Position numbers and translations under genes: made by a program
Shown: positions 8,272-14,814 of the stretch, piece after piece
Position numbering within the stretch: the stretch's first letter is position 1
Layout: each line of letters starts with the position of its first letter
Assembly (NCBI GenBank): GCA_947457025.1
Contig: CANGUI010000015.1
Coordinates: 1-14,814 of the forward strand
DNA: 14,814 nt
Source: Flammeovirgaceae bacterium
GTDB lineage: Bacteria > Bacteroidota > Bacteroidia > Cytophagales > Cyclobacteriaceae
Direction of reading: 5' to 3'
Notes under the pieces: model-generated
Database searches by the model: none
What the model was told of the DNA's origin: nothing
Seen by the model: only the letters and a program-made list of their open reading frames with translations

Positions 8272-8958
8272 GTGAAATACGGCTCTGCAGTACTATTCAT
8301 TTTGCTGCTGTCCATAGTTCCCGTGGCGGCCCAATTGAGATTACATTCTGAAGTTGGGGGTGGCTTGGGAACGCTTACCTACACCGGAGATATTTCCCGA
8401 ACCTTCAATATTCTTGATACACGTCCTGCCGCCACGCTCTTTTACCGCAACAACATCAGCCGGGTAATCAGTTTTCGCGCCGCCATTACAGGCGGAAAGA
8501 TTGCAGCATCCGACCGGCGCCCGATTGATCCGGCTGCCGTGGTGCGCAATGCCGCTTTCAATGTCTTTTTGCTAGAGGCCTCAACCACTTTTGAGTACCA
8601 TTTCCTCGATTGGCGGGATTCCGGTCGAAAGCTCCGGTTCACCCCGTATCTTTTCGGCGGAATCAGTTTGTTTGGCATCAGTGGGAATAATCGTACTAAC
8701 CAAGGGTACAGCAGCGTTCAGATGGCCATTCCCTTTGGTGGTGGAATGAAGTACGTTCTTAACCCGAAATGGTACCTCGCCTTTGAAGTGGGTATCCGGA
8801 AAACCTTCTTTGACTATCTGGACAATGTTTCCGATGAAGACGTAAGCCGCAAAAATTTCCAGTATGGTAATCCCTACGACTACGACAACTACTTTTTTGT
8901 TGGCTTGATGCTAACGCGCACACTTTATGATATTCCGTGTGCAAAAAGCCCGTACTGA
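8272..8958 (+). CDS. DUF6089-like outer-membrane beta-barrel protein (second copy)
   Basis: This 228-residue protein starts at a GTG 7 bases after the first copy's stop. The GTG start yields a clean signal peptide (MKYGSAVLFILLLSIVPVAAQ). The upstream ATG at 8143 would overlap the first copy by over 100 bases and hide the signal. Strand-like segments follow: EVGGGLGTLTYTGDIS, FEYHFLDW, FTPYLFGGISLFG, and WYLAFEVGIRKTFFDYLDNVSDED. FFDYLDNVS mirrors FTDYLDDVS in the first copy, so the two are likely diverged duplicates. The C-terminus ends in a short cysteine-containing tail (IPCAKSPY), so the last strand is not C-terminal. The function is unknown. Tight spacing predicts co-expression with the first copy. 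Confidence 0.78.
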   Translation: MKYGSAVLFILLLSIVPVAAQLRLHSEVGGGLGTLTYTGDISRTFNILDTRPAATLFYRNNISRVISFRAAITGGKIAASDRRPIDPAAVVRNAAFNVFLLEASTTFEYHFLDWRDSGRKLRFTPYLFGGISLFGISGNNRTNQGYSSVQMAIPFGGGMKYVLNPKWYLAFEVGIRKTFFDYLDNVSDEDVSRKNFQYGNPYDYDNYFFVGLMLTRTLYDIPCAKSPY

Positions 8959-9005
8959 GTTCAACTTTTTGCCGACGGCCGGCATCTTGCCTAAATTACA
9001 CGATC

Positions 9006-9036
9006 TGTGAGATATGACGGAAATAGGCTATTTTTG
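9006..9036 (+). promoter_or_regulatory. Promoter for uppS-bamA-ompH-ompH
   Basis: TATTTTTG at 9029-9036 is a full TAnnTTTG match, with TGTG at 9006-9009 (3 of 4 of TTTG) 19 bases upstream. Transcription would start near 9040-9043, right at the chosen uppS ATG (9044), so the mRNA may be almost leaderless. It also excludes ATG 9014, which would lie within the promoter. Confidence 0.4.
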
Positions 9037-9043
9037 CGGCCTT

Positions 9044-9787
9044 ATGCCTGCAAGCAAGGAACAAGTTGATTCGTCCCGGGTGCCTCAGCACATTGCTGTG
9101 ATCATGGACGGCAACGGGCGCTGGGCCCAGCGAAAAGGCGCAGCCCGAATTTTTGGCCATCGGAACGCCATCGAAGCCGTACGCGCGGTGACAGAAGGTT
9201 GCGCCGAATTGGGTGTGCGATACCTGACACTATATGCTTTCAGCACCGAGAACTGGGGCCGTCCGAAAGAAGAAGTGGATGCCCTTATGGAGCTCTTGAT
9301 CAATACCCTCAAAAAAGAAGTTCAGACCCTGCACGATAACAAAGTCCGCTTGTCAACAATAGGCGACATCAGCCATCTGCCAATCGACTGCCAACGCAAT
9401 CTGGCGGAAGCCAGAGAAAGCACGCGGAATAACACCGGCCTCAACCTGATCATCGCGCTCAACTACAGCGGGCGAGCTGAATTGGTGCGGGCAATGCGTA
9501 CCCTGGGTATGGAAATACAGGCAGGGCGACTGCATCCGGAAGATATCAGCGAAGCGCACATTGGCAGAGCGCTGGAAACGGCGCTTATTCCTGACCCAGA
9601 ACTGCTCATTCGAACCAGCGGCGAAATGCGCATCAGTAATTTCCTGCTTTGGCAAATTGCTTATACAGAATTGTACATCACCAAAACGCTGTGGCCTGAC
9701 TTTCGAAAAGAAAATCTGTACGAAGCCCTGTGCGACTATCAAAGTCGTGAGCGGCGATTTGGAAAAGTATTAGCCCCATCTATCTGA
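9044..9787 (+). CDS. uppS: Isoprenyl transferase (undecaprenyl diphosphate synthase)
   Basis: This 247-residue cis-prenyltransferase adds isopentenyl units to farnesyl diphosphate, making the undecaprenyl carrier used for peptidoglycan and surface glycans. HIAVIMDGNGRWA at about 16-28 holds the catalytic Asp22. It is followed by GHRNAIEAVR, YLTLYAFSTENWGRP, the substrate-binding LNLIIALNYSGR region, and RTSGEMRISNFLLWQIAYTELY near the C-terminus. Starting at 9044 leaves about 15 residues before HIAVIMDG, as in relatives. The in-frame ATG at 9014 would add 10 residues that fit poorly and overlap the promoter. It is first in a unit with bamA, 7 bases apart, so carrier-lipid supply and outer-membrane assembly are expressed together. 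Confidence 0.96.
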   Translation: MPASKEQVDSSRVPQHIAVIMDGNGRWAQRKGAARIFGHRNAIEAVRAVTEGCAELGVRYLTLYAFSTENWGRPKEEVDALMELLINTLKKEVQTLHDNKVRLSTIGDISHLPIDCQRNLAEARESTRNNTGLNLIIALNYSGRAELVRAMRTLGMEIQAGRLHPEDISEAHIGRALETALIPDPELLIRTSGEMRISNFLLWQIAYTELYITKTLWPDFRKENLYEALCDYQSRERRFGKVLAPSI

Positions 9788-9794
9788 AGGCAGC

Positions 9795-12518
9795 ATGATC
9801 CGGCTGATTACTTTTAGTGTGATTTTCTTCGGGCTGACGCTCGGCTCCTCAGCGCAGTTTCGCAAAAACCGCGAGCGCACCACATCTGAACCGTCTGCAG
9901 AGAAAAGCCCTGCACTCAGCGACCTGAACTATGCCAATCCGGCAGAGTATTACATTGGCGGCATTGATGTTGAAGGGCTTAGAGTGCTGGATAAAACGGC
10001 CATCATCTCCCTTTCCGGTCTGAAGGTTGGCGACAAAATCAAAATACCTGGCGATCAGGTCGGGAACGCCGTGCGCAAGCTCTGGAAACACGGCCTGGTA
10101 GGAGACGTATCCATTTTGGTCGACCGCATTGAAGGCCTAAACGTTTTTCTGATCATCCGGCTGGCCGAGCGTCCGAGACTGGCGGAGTTTTTCTTTTCCG
10201 GGATTTCGAAAGGGCGGCAATCGTCCCTGAAAGAAGACCTCGATCTGATTAAAGGCAAAATCGTGAACGATGCCATGATCCGTAATGCGGAAGTAACCAT
10301 CAAGAAGTTCTTTGTGAAGAAAGGTTTCCTGAACACCCGTGTACGGGCCATTCAGTTGATGGACACCCTGAACCGTGGCTATGTTCGGTTACGATTCGAC
10401 GTGGATCTGCAAAGTAAAGTTCGCATTAACGAAGTGAAGTTTTCCGGTAATGATGCTGTTTCATCCAACCGTTTGAAAAAAACACTCAAGAAAACAAAGG
10501 AGCATCCTAGGATGAGCCTTCACCGGGTGCTCCTGACGGGAATCCTGCGGTCGTCCGGTAAGGAAAAAGCCGAGTTTCTGACAAATCGCGAACCAGTAAC
10601 TTGGCGTCAGGCGAAAGAGTTTTTGAACAAACACGTTAAACTTAATGTGTTCAATGGCTCAAAGTTTATCGCTTCGGATTTTGAGGAAGACAAAATCAAA
10701 ATGATCTCGTTTTACAACTCGAAAGGCTACCGCGATGCCGAAATTTTAAGCGACACGATCGTGCGGTACGACCGAAGAGGAATTGACGTGCAGTTCCGCC
10801 TTTCCGAAGGCCGTAAGTATTACTTCCGCAACATCACCTGGACGGGAAATTACCTCTACACCGCAGCAACACTTGACAAAATCCTGGACATCAAGAGGGG
10901 CGATGTGTACAACAAAGAATTACTCGATAAAAAGACAACCTTCAATCCAAAAGGAGCTGACATCAATGGCCTCTACATGGACGACGGTTATCTGTTCTTC
11001 AACTGCACACCGGTTGAAGTGGCTGTTGTGGGCGATTCGATCGATGTGGAAATGCGCATTTTTGAAGGCGATCAGGCTACGATAGATAAGGTGATTATTT
11101 CCGGGAATGAACGGACCAGCGACCATGTTATCCGGCGGGAATTAAGCACGGTGCCTGGTAACAAATTCCGACGTTCCGATATCATTCGCACCAACCAGAT
11201 TCTCTCATCGATGGGGTACTTCAACCCCCAAAAAATTGAACAGGACATTCGGCCCAACCCCGCCAACGGTACAGTTGACATTGAATGGAAAGTTGAAGAA
11301 CAATCGAACGACCAGATTGAACTCTCCGGTGGCTGGGGTGGCGCATTTGGCTTTGTTGGCACGCTCGGGGTAACCTTCAATAATTTTTCAGCCCGAAACA
11401 TCACCAACTTGAAAAAATGGCGCCCGCTGCCGGTGGGCGACGGGCAACGCTTATCCCTGCGCATGCAGGCCAACGGCCGCTCATTCCAAAGCTACAGTTT
11501 CTCGTTCACAGAACCCTGGTTGGGTGGGCGCAGACCGAATTCCCTCACAGTAAGCCTGAACCACTCCATTACCCGCGGTATCGCAGGAACCGGAGGACGA
11601 TTTGAGTTCACAGACGATCGATCCCTACGCCAGAGCGGTGTTACCTTCGGGCTTGGCCGGCGCCTCGAGTGGCCCGATAATTACTTCACCTTACAAAATT
11701 CCTTGCAGCTGCTTCGGTATCGTTACAATAACTGGAACGGACTACCGGCCGGAGAGGGAGATACCTACCAATTCTCATTTGAAACGGTGCTTTCCCGAAA
11801 CAGCATCGACAACCCGATGTATCCAACCAGCGGCTCCCAAGTATCGCTTAGTGCGAAACTCACCCCGCCGTACTCGCAATGGCGCGATCCGGCGCTCTAT
11901 GAGCAGGGACTTCAAGAGCGCTTCCGGTGGGCCGAGTTTCATAAATGGATGCTGGATGCGAGGTTTTATGTGAAGCTGCTCGGCAGTTCCAAGCCGAACG
12001 GCAGAAGCCTCGTTCTGGAAGCAAAAGCCCACTACGGCTTTATCGGGTCGTACTCACGAACGCTTGGCCCCGGCCCTTTCGAACGATTTGTAGTGGGTGG
12101 CGATGGGCTAGCCGGCGGATTCAATGCATTTGTGTTGGGGCAGGAAATTGTTGGACTCCGGGGTTACCCGAACAACTCCGTGACACCTCCTAATTATGCG
12201 GCCGGCCGCAACCAAAACGATATCTGGGGTGGTATCGCGTATACCAAATTGGGCATGGAGCTGCGCTACCCGGTAACCACCGGCCAAGCCGCTACCATTT
12301 ACGGCTTTGTATTTACGGAAGCCGGTAACAATTGGGACAATTTCTACCAGTTCAATCCGTTTAACCTCTATAAATCTGCCGGCGTGGGCGCACGCATTTT
12401 CATGCCTGCTTTTGGTTTAATTGGACTAAACTGGGCATATGGATTTGACACACTACCGGGCGCTACCGAGCGGAGTGGCACCCAATTCCACTTCACGATC
12501 GGTCAACAAATTCGCTGA
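9795..12518 (+). CDS. bamA: Outer-membrane protein assembly factor BamA
   Basis: This 907-residue Omp85 protein folds and inserts beta-barrel proteins into the outer membrane. A signal peptide (MIRLITFSVIFFGLTLGSSAQ) comes first. POTRA repeats run to about residue 505, each with a GN/GL-type turn: GGIDVEGLRVLDKTAI, NEVKFSGNDAVSSNRL, NITWTGNYLY and DKVIISGNERTSDHVIRREL. The third POTRA region carries a long insertion near residues 235-300, a feature I associate with Bacteroidota. The 16-strand barrel begins near residue 510 (IELSGGWGG). The loop-6 motif is LRGY (Leu788-Tyr791), standing for the classical VRGF. The last strand reads FHFTIGQQIR, without the terminal aromatic residue typical in proteobacteria. 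The ompH gene follows after 1 base, and this is the standard BamA-Skp pairing. Confidence 0.96.
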   Translation: MIRLITFSVIFFGLTLGSSAQFRKNRERTTSEPSAEKSPALSDLNYANPAEYYIGGIDVEGLRVLDKTAIISLSGLKVGDKIKIPGDQVGNAVRKLWKHGLVGDVSILVDRIEGLNVFLIIRLAERPRLAEFFFSGISKGRQSSLKEDLDLIKGKIVNDAMIRNAEVTIKKFFVKKGFLNTRVRAIQLMDTLNRGYVRLRFDVDLQSKVRINEVKFSGNDAVSSNRLKKTLKKTKEHPRMSLHRVLLTGILRSSGKEKAEFLTNREPVTWRQAKEFLNKHVKLNVFNGSKFIASDFEEDKIKMISFYNSKGYRDAEILSDTIVRYDRRGIDVQFRLSEGRKYYFRNITWTGNYLYTAATLDKILDIKRGDVYNKELLDKKTTFNPKGADINGLYMDDGYLFFNCTPVEVAVVGDSIDVEMRIFEGDQATIDKVIISGNERTSDHVIRRELSTVPGNKFRRSDIIRTNQILSSMGYFNPQKIEQDIRPNPANGTVDIEWKVEEQSNDQIELSGGWGGAFGFVGTLGVTFNNFSARNITNLKKWRPLPVGDGQRLSLRMQANGRSFQSYSFSFTEPWLGGRRPNSLTVSLNHSITRGIAGTGGRFEFTDDRSLRQSGVTFGLGRRLEWPDNYFTLQNSLQLLRYRYNNWNGLPAGEGDTYQFSFETVLSRNSIDNPMYPTSGSQVSLSAKLTPPYSQWRDPALYEQGLQERFRWAEFHKWMLDARFYVKLLGSSKPNGRSLVLEAKAHYGFIGSYSRTLGPGPFERFVVGGDGLAGGFNAFVLGQEIVGLRGYPNNSVTPPNYAAGRNQNDIWGGIAYTKLGMELRYPVTTGQAATIYGFVFTEAGNNWDNFYQFNPFNLYKSAGVGARIFMPAFGLIGLNWAYGFDTLPGATERSGTQFHFTIGQQIR

Positions 12519-12519
12519 T

Positions 12520-13056
12520 ATGCGGCTTTTGTGGTTTGTGGTTTTTGCCTGTATTATTTTCGGCAGGAATATTGCACTAGCACAGAAGTTTGGGTATATC
12601 GATTCAGAATTTATTCTGGGTAAAATGCCCGAGTATGCCAAAGCCCAGGCTGAAATCGACCAGCTTTCGGCCGCCTGGCAGAAAGAAGTGGAAGAAATGC
12701 AAAAGAAAACAGAAAGCCTGTATGCGGCTTACCAAGTCGAGCAGGTACTGCTGACCGAAGAAATGAAGCAGGAACGCCTGGGGGAAATCCGTAAGAAAGA
12801 AACGGAATTGAAAGACTACCAAAAAAAGGTTTTTGGCTTTGGTGGCCTGTTTTTTTTGAAAAAACAAGAATTGATTAAACCTTTACAGGATAAAGTTTTC
12901 GATGCAGTTGATAAAGTGGCCAAATCAAACCGTTTGGCTGTTATCTTTGACAAGGCAGGAGAACTTGTGATGATTTACACGGACCCACGCCATGATTACA
13001 CCGACTTTGTGTTAGAGGAACTCGGGCTGGGTGATCCAAACGATAAAATAAAATGA
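12520..13056 (+). CDS. OmpH/Skp-family periplasmic chaperone (first copy)
   Basis: This 178-residue protein has a signal peptide (MRLLWFVVFACIIFGRNIALAQ) and then the Skp start KFGYIDSEFILGKMPEY. A helical-hairpin coiled coil covers about residues 40-130, and a beta segment LAVIFDKAGELVMIY closes the body domain. Skp trimers hold unfolded barrel proteins in the periplasm and pass them to BamA. ATG 12520 is chosen because it lies 1 base after the bamA stop and opens a proper signal peptide; the in-frame ATG at 12439 is within bamA. At the tip of the hairpin FGFGGLFFLKK differs from the FGPxGELFKK-type motif I recall, being more hydrophobic. The DNA there has runs of A7, T8 and A6. Confidence 0.92.
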   Translation: MRLLWFVVFACIIFGRNIALAQKFGYIDSEFILGKMPEYAKAQAEIDQLSAAWQKEVEEMQKKTESLYAAYQVEQVLLTEEMKQERLGEIRKKETELKDYQKKVFGFGGLFFLKKQELIKPLQDKVFDAVDKVAKSNRLAVIFDKAGELVMIYTDPRHDYTDFVLEELGLGDPNDKIK

Positions 13057-13079
13057 CCGCTATTTTGAACACGAAAAAA

Positions 13080-13625
13080 ATGAAAACTATCGTACTCGCT
13101 GCAGGTTTGATCTGCGCTTCCCTGATGACCCAGGCCCAAACCACCCAGAAAATCGGTTATGCTGAATGGGAATATATTTTCAATCAGCTGCCTGAGTTCA
13201 AGAAAATCGATGCCGACCTGAAAACGCATATCACCCAGCTGGAAAACCAGCTGAAAGCGAAGTACCAGGACTACGAAAACAAACTCAAAGCCTACCAGGG
13301 GATGCCGGCTACAACTCCGGATGCCATCCGCGCAGACAAAGAGCGGGAATTGACCCAAATGCAGGAAAGCATCACGAAATTCCAGCAGGATGCTGAGGCA
13401 TCGAGTCGCAAGAAGCAGAGCGACCTGATGGAGCCTGTTTACGCGAAAGTCGGGAAAGCGATTTCAGATGTGGCCAAAGAACAGGGTTACACATTTATCA
13501 TCAATCCGCAGACGGTACAGGGTGCAGACATCCTATTATACAGCGACGAAAAATTCAATATCTCTGACCTTGTGCTGAAGAAACTCGGGGTAACACCAGC
13601 CCCTGCACCGGCCAAAACAAATTAG
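13080..13625 (+). CDS. OmpH/Skp-family periplasmic chaperone (second copy)
   Basis: This 181-residue protein has a signal peptide (MKTIVLAAGLICASLMTQAQ) and the Skp opening KIGYAEWEYIFNQLPEF. A long coiled-coil hairpin runs over about residues 45-130, ending in EPVYAKVGKAISDVAKEQGYTFII. A Pro/Ala tail (TPAPAPAKTN) closes it. The first-copy position IDSEFIL is AEWEYIF here, so the two are diverged paralogues rather than a recent duplication. ATG 13080 gives a clean signal peptide. An ATG at 13053 overlapping the previous stop (ATGA) would add nine residues (MTAILNTKK) and could instead aid coupling. It ends the uppS-bamA unit. Two copies are common in Bacteroidota and probably serve BamA with different clients, which is inference. 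Confidence 0.92.
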   Translation: MKTIVLAAGLICASLMTQAQTTQKIGYAEWEYIFNQLPEFKKIDADLKTHITQLENQLKAKYQDYENKLKAYQGMPATTPDAIRADKERELTQMQESITKFQQDAEASSRKKQSDLMEPVYAKVGKAISDVAKEQGYTFIINPQTVQGADILLYSDEKFNISDLVLKKLGVTPAPAPAKTN

Positions 13626-13641
13626 ATTTGGCGGCAGCACG

Positions 13642-13669
13642 CCCGGCTCCGCTTATGCCGTGGGCCGGG
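13642..13669 (+). repeat. GC-rich inverted repeat after ompH (possible transcript end)
   Basis: CCCGGCTC (13642-13649) pairs with GGGCCGGG (13662-13669), 8 bp with one G-U pair and a 12-base loop. It begins 17 bases after the ompH stop. No T tract follows, so it is not a standard intrinsic terminator, though it could protect the 3' end of the mRNA or act with a termination factor. The partly palindromic GGTAT-GT-ATACC (13668-13679) touches its right arm. Confidence 0.4.
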
Positions 13670-13684
13670 TATGTATACCAGTGG

Positions 13685-13714
13685 CGTCTTGGCATCTATC
13701 AATTTGCCAAGGCG
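13685..13714. repeat. Inverted repeat between ompH and xerC
   Basis: CGTCTTGGCA (13685-13694) pairs with TGCCAAGGCG (13705-13714) across a 10-base A/T-rich loop, with a 10-bp stem and one G-U pair. GCGAC and GTCGC at 13712-13716 and 13731-13735 could form a competing stem. It lies between the convergent ends of ompH and xerC, so it may end transcripts from either side. No U tract is seen on either strand. Confidence 0.4.
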
Positions 13715-13770
13715 ACTATTGGCAGATTGTGTCGCGTCTGGATTTGAAGATCCCAATCCGAGTTCTTGCG

Positions 13771-14676
13771 TCACCGCTTAGAATTGGCTTTTGGATGGGC
13801 CTGCTGATACACTTTTTTCAGTTTTTCAATGGAGTTGTGCGTATACACCTGGGTAGCTGCCAAACTTGTGTGGCCCAACAAGTCCTTTACAGCGTTGATT
13901 TCTGCCCCTTGATCCAGTAAGTGGGTAGCATATGTATGACGCAACACATGGGGGCTTTTTTTATCAACAGATAGTGCCGGCTTGAGGTAGTGCCTGACGA
14001 GTCGGTAAACAAACATCGGGTACATCGGTGTTCCCCGATCGGTAACCAGCAGAACGCCGCTATGGTCAGGGAATTCCAAATTGCGGATCTTTTGGTAGGC
14101 CGCCACGCGAGCTGTCAGGGAGTCCGCTATCGGAATTACCCTTTCCTTGTTTCGTTTACCCAATACCTTTATTGTCTGCTCCCGCAGGTTGACGCGTTTG
14201 TCGTCCAGCGAAATCAACTCGGCCAAACGCATGCCAGTTCCATAAAGTAGTTCGAGGACAACCTGATTACGGATACCGGCAAAGTCATTTCCGAAATCGT
14301 GATGATCTAGGAGCAGGTTCATTTCGCCCTGCGCTACAAATTGAGGCAACTTCTTCGGGGTCTTCAGTACCCGTACCTTCTGCATTGGGTTTTTTGAAAT
14401 GCGGGCCTCCTTCATCAGGAAAGCAAAAAAACTGCGCAGACAGGCTACTTTTCGATTGATCGAGGTATTGTTGAGCTCGGTTTGACTCAATTCTACCAGC
14501 CAGGCCCGTACCATGGCGTAGGTGGCCTGGTCCGGGGTGCTCTCGTATACGGTATGCAGAAAATTGCGGAATTGCGTCAGATCAACCTGGTACGAGCGGA
14601 TTGTTTTCGGGCTATACCGCCTTTCAAACTGGAGGTACCGCAAAAATGAATCAACAACGTTACCCAACTCGTGCAT
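13771..14676 (-). CDS. xerC: Tyrosine recombinase XerC
   Basis: This 301-residue site-specific recombinase is expected to resolve chromosome dimers at dif together with a partner. All catalytic residues are seen: Arg150 in GTGMRLAEL, Lys174 in VLGKRNKERV, His243 and Arg246 in HVLRHTYATHLL, His269 in LLGHTSLAATQ, and nucleophile Tyr278 in VYTH. The N-terminal SAM-like DNA-binding domain spans about residues 1-95 (FLRYLQFERRYSPKTIRSYQVDL). ATG 14676 is chosen; an ATG at 14715 would put translation through the rpsU terminator and add 13 untypical residues. Its length and lack of extra domains fit XerC/XerD rather than a phage or transposon integrase. The rpsU-xerC order is what I recall for Bacteroidota chromosomes. 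Confidence 0.93.
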   Translation of the reverse strand: MHELGNVVDSFLRYLQFERRYSPKTIRSYQVDLTQFRNFLHTVYESTPDQATYAMVRAWLVELSQTELNNTSINRKVACLRSFFAFLMKEARISKNPMQKVRVLKTPKKLPQFVAQGEMNLLLDHHDFGNDFAGIRNQVVLELLYGTGMRLAELISLDDKRVNLREQTIKVLGKRNKERVIPIADSLTARVAAYQKIRNLEFPDHSGVLLVTDRGTPMYPMFVYRLVRHYLKPALSVDKKSPHVLRHTYATHLLDQGAEINAVKDLLGHTSLAATQVYTHNSIEKLKKVYQQAHPKANSKR

Positions 14677-14690
14677 AGCGAAGATGAAAG

Positions 14691-14730
14691 TAAAAAAAAT
14701 GCCCCGATTGATCACGTCAACCGGGGCACT
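14691..14730 (-). terminator. Intrinsic terminator downstream of rpsU
   Basis: Read on the reverse strand, TGCCCCG (14728-14722) pairs with CGGGGCA (14706-14700), and TCAA/TTGA arms pair inside it after one mismatch, around a 5-base loop. Eight U follow (plus-strand A at 14692-14699). This is a textbook rho-independent terminator, 25 bases after the rpsU stop and 15 bases ahead of the xerC start. Confidence 0.9.
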
Positions 14731-14754
14731 TTCTAAATCACTGGTGTATTCCGA

Positions 14755-14814
14755 TCAGTAATTGTCGGAAGCGTACTGCTTTTGGCGGTAGGCTGCGCGA
14801 AGGATCTCGTTTCT
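14755..14814 (-). CDS. rpsU: 30S ribosomal protein S21 (C-terminal part only)
   Basis: Only the last 19 codons and the stop are in the window; the start lies beyond position 14814. The residues RNEILRAAYRQKQYASDNY resemble the basic S21 C-terminus, with its R-E-x-L-R-A-x-Y-R-Q pattern. S21 sits on the small subunit near the 3' end of 16S rRNA. The strong terminator directly downstream and the adjoining xerC support the call, since rpsU-xerC is a known order in Bacteroidota. The fragment is too short to rule out another small basic protein. Confidence 0.72.
   Translation of the reverse strand, partial: RNEILRAAYRQKQYASDNY

Noticed and set aside
9353..9742. Reverse-strand open frame of 129 codons inside uppS
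   Set aside because: It is antisense to uppS, whose conserved C-terminal motifs are encoded in the same bases.
11072..11473. Reverse-strand open frame of 133 codons inside bamA
   Set aside because: Antisense to the POTRA-barrel junction of BamA, with no known domain in it.
13668..13735. dif-type recombination site next to xerC
   Set aside because: The palindromic pieces do not form two 11-base arms around a 6-8-base centre, and I cannot match them to a known dif sequence.

Overview
The window looks like a chromosomal housekeeping segment from a Bacteroidota bacterium, most likely of the order Cytophagales. The protein features behind this are a pyridoxine 5'-phosphate synthase of the VNINK type, a BamA followed by two Skp/OmpH proteins, two DUF6089-like beta-barrels, and an xerC gene next to rpsU. 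Several intergenic gaps also carry TAnnTTTG boxes, the Bacteroidota -7 promoter element, and start codons are not preceded by strong Shine-Dalgarno sequences. The genus cannot be read from the sequence alone.

Layout. (1) Positions 1-374, minus strand: the N-terminal part of a response regulator cut by the window edge. (2) 525-2934, plus: a lipoprotein with a serine-esterase domain, followed 4 bases later by the monofunctional peptidoglycan glycosyltransferase mtgA. (3) 2938-3651, minus: pdxJ (vitamin B6 synthesis), convergent with mtgA and divergent from the next block. (4) 3707-6992, plus: a tight five-gene run of a YqeY-like protein, a CvpA-family membrane protein, an alpha/beta hydrolase, a CBS plus ACT-like protein, and nadK. 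Two junctions overlap by 4 bases (TTGA and ATGA). (5) 7200-8958, plus: two tandem predicted outer-membrane beta-barrels. (6) 9044-13625, plus: uppS, bamA and two skp/ompH genes. (7) 13771-14814, minus: xerC and the last codons of rpsU, with a clear intrinsic terminator between them.

How the genes fit together. Blocks 2, 5 and 6 are about the cell envelope. mtgA polymerises glycan strands, and UppS makes the undecaprenyl carrier lipid that peptidoglycan synthesis needs. BamA inserts outer-membrane barrels, and the Skp-like chaperones deliver barrel substrates to it. The two DUF6089-like barrels sit just upstream of this machinery. Block 4 is more metabolic: NAD kinase makes NADP, and the CBS/ACT protein upstream of it is a candidate nucleotide- or ligand-sensing partner.

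I see no CRISPR array, tRNA, rRNA, insertion sequence, prophage or toxin-antitoxin module, and no clear case of a new system. The best leads are the tandem DUF6089-like pair beside uppS-bamA, the CBS/ACT protein next to nadK, the esterase lipoprotein paired with mtgA, and the face-to-face promoters between pdxJ and yqeY. There is no gene-free stretch longer than 300 bases; the largest gap is 6993-7199.
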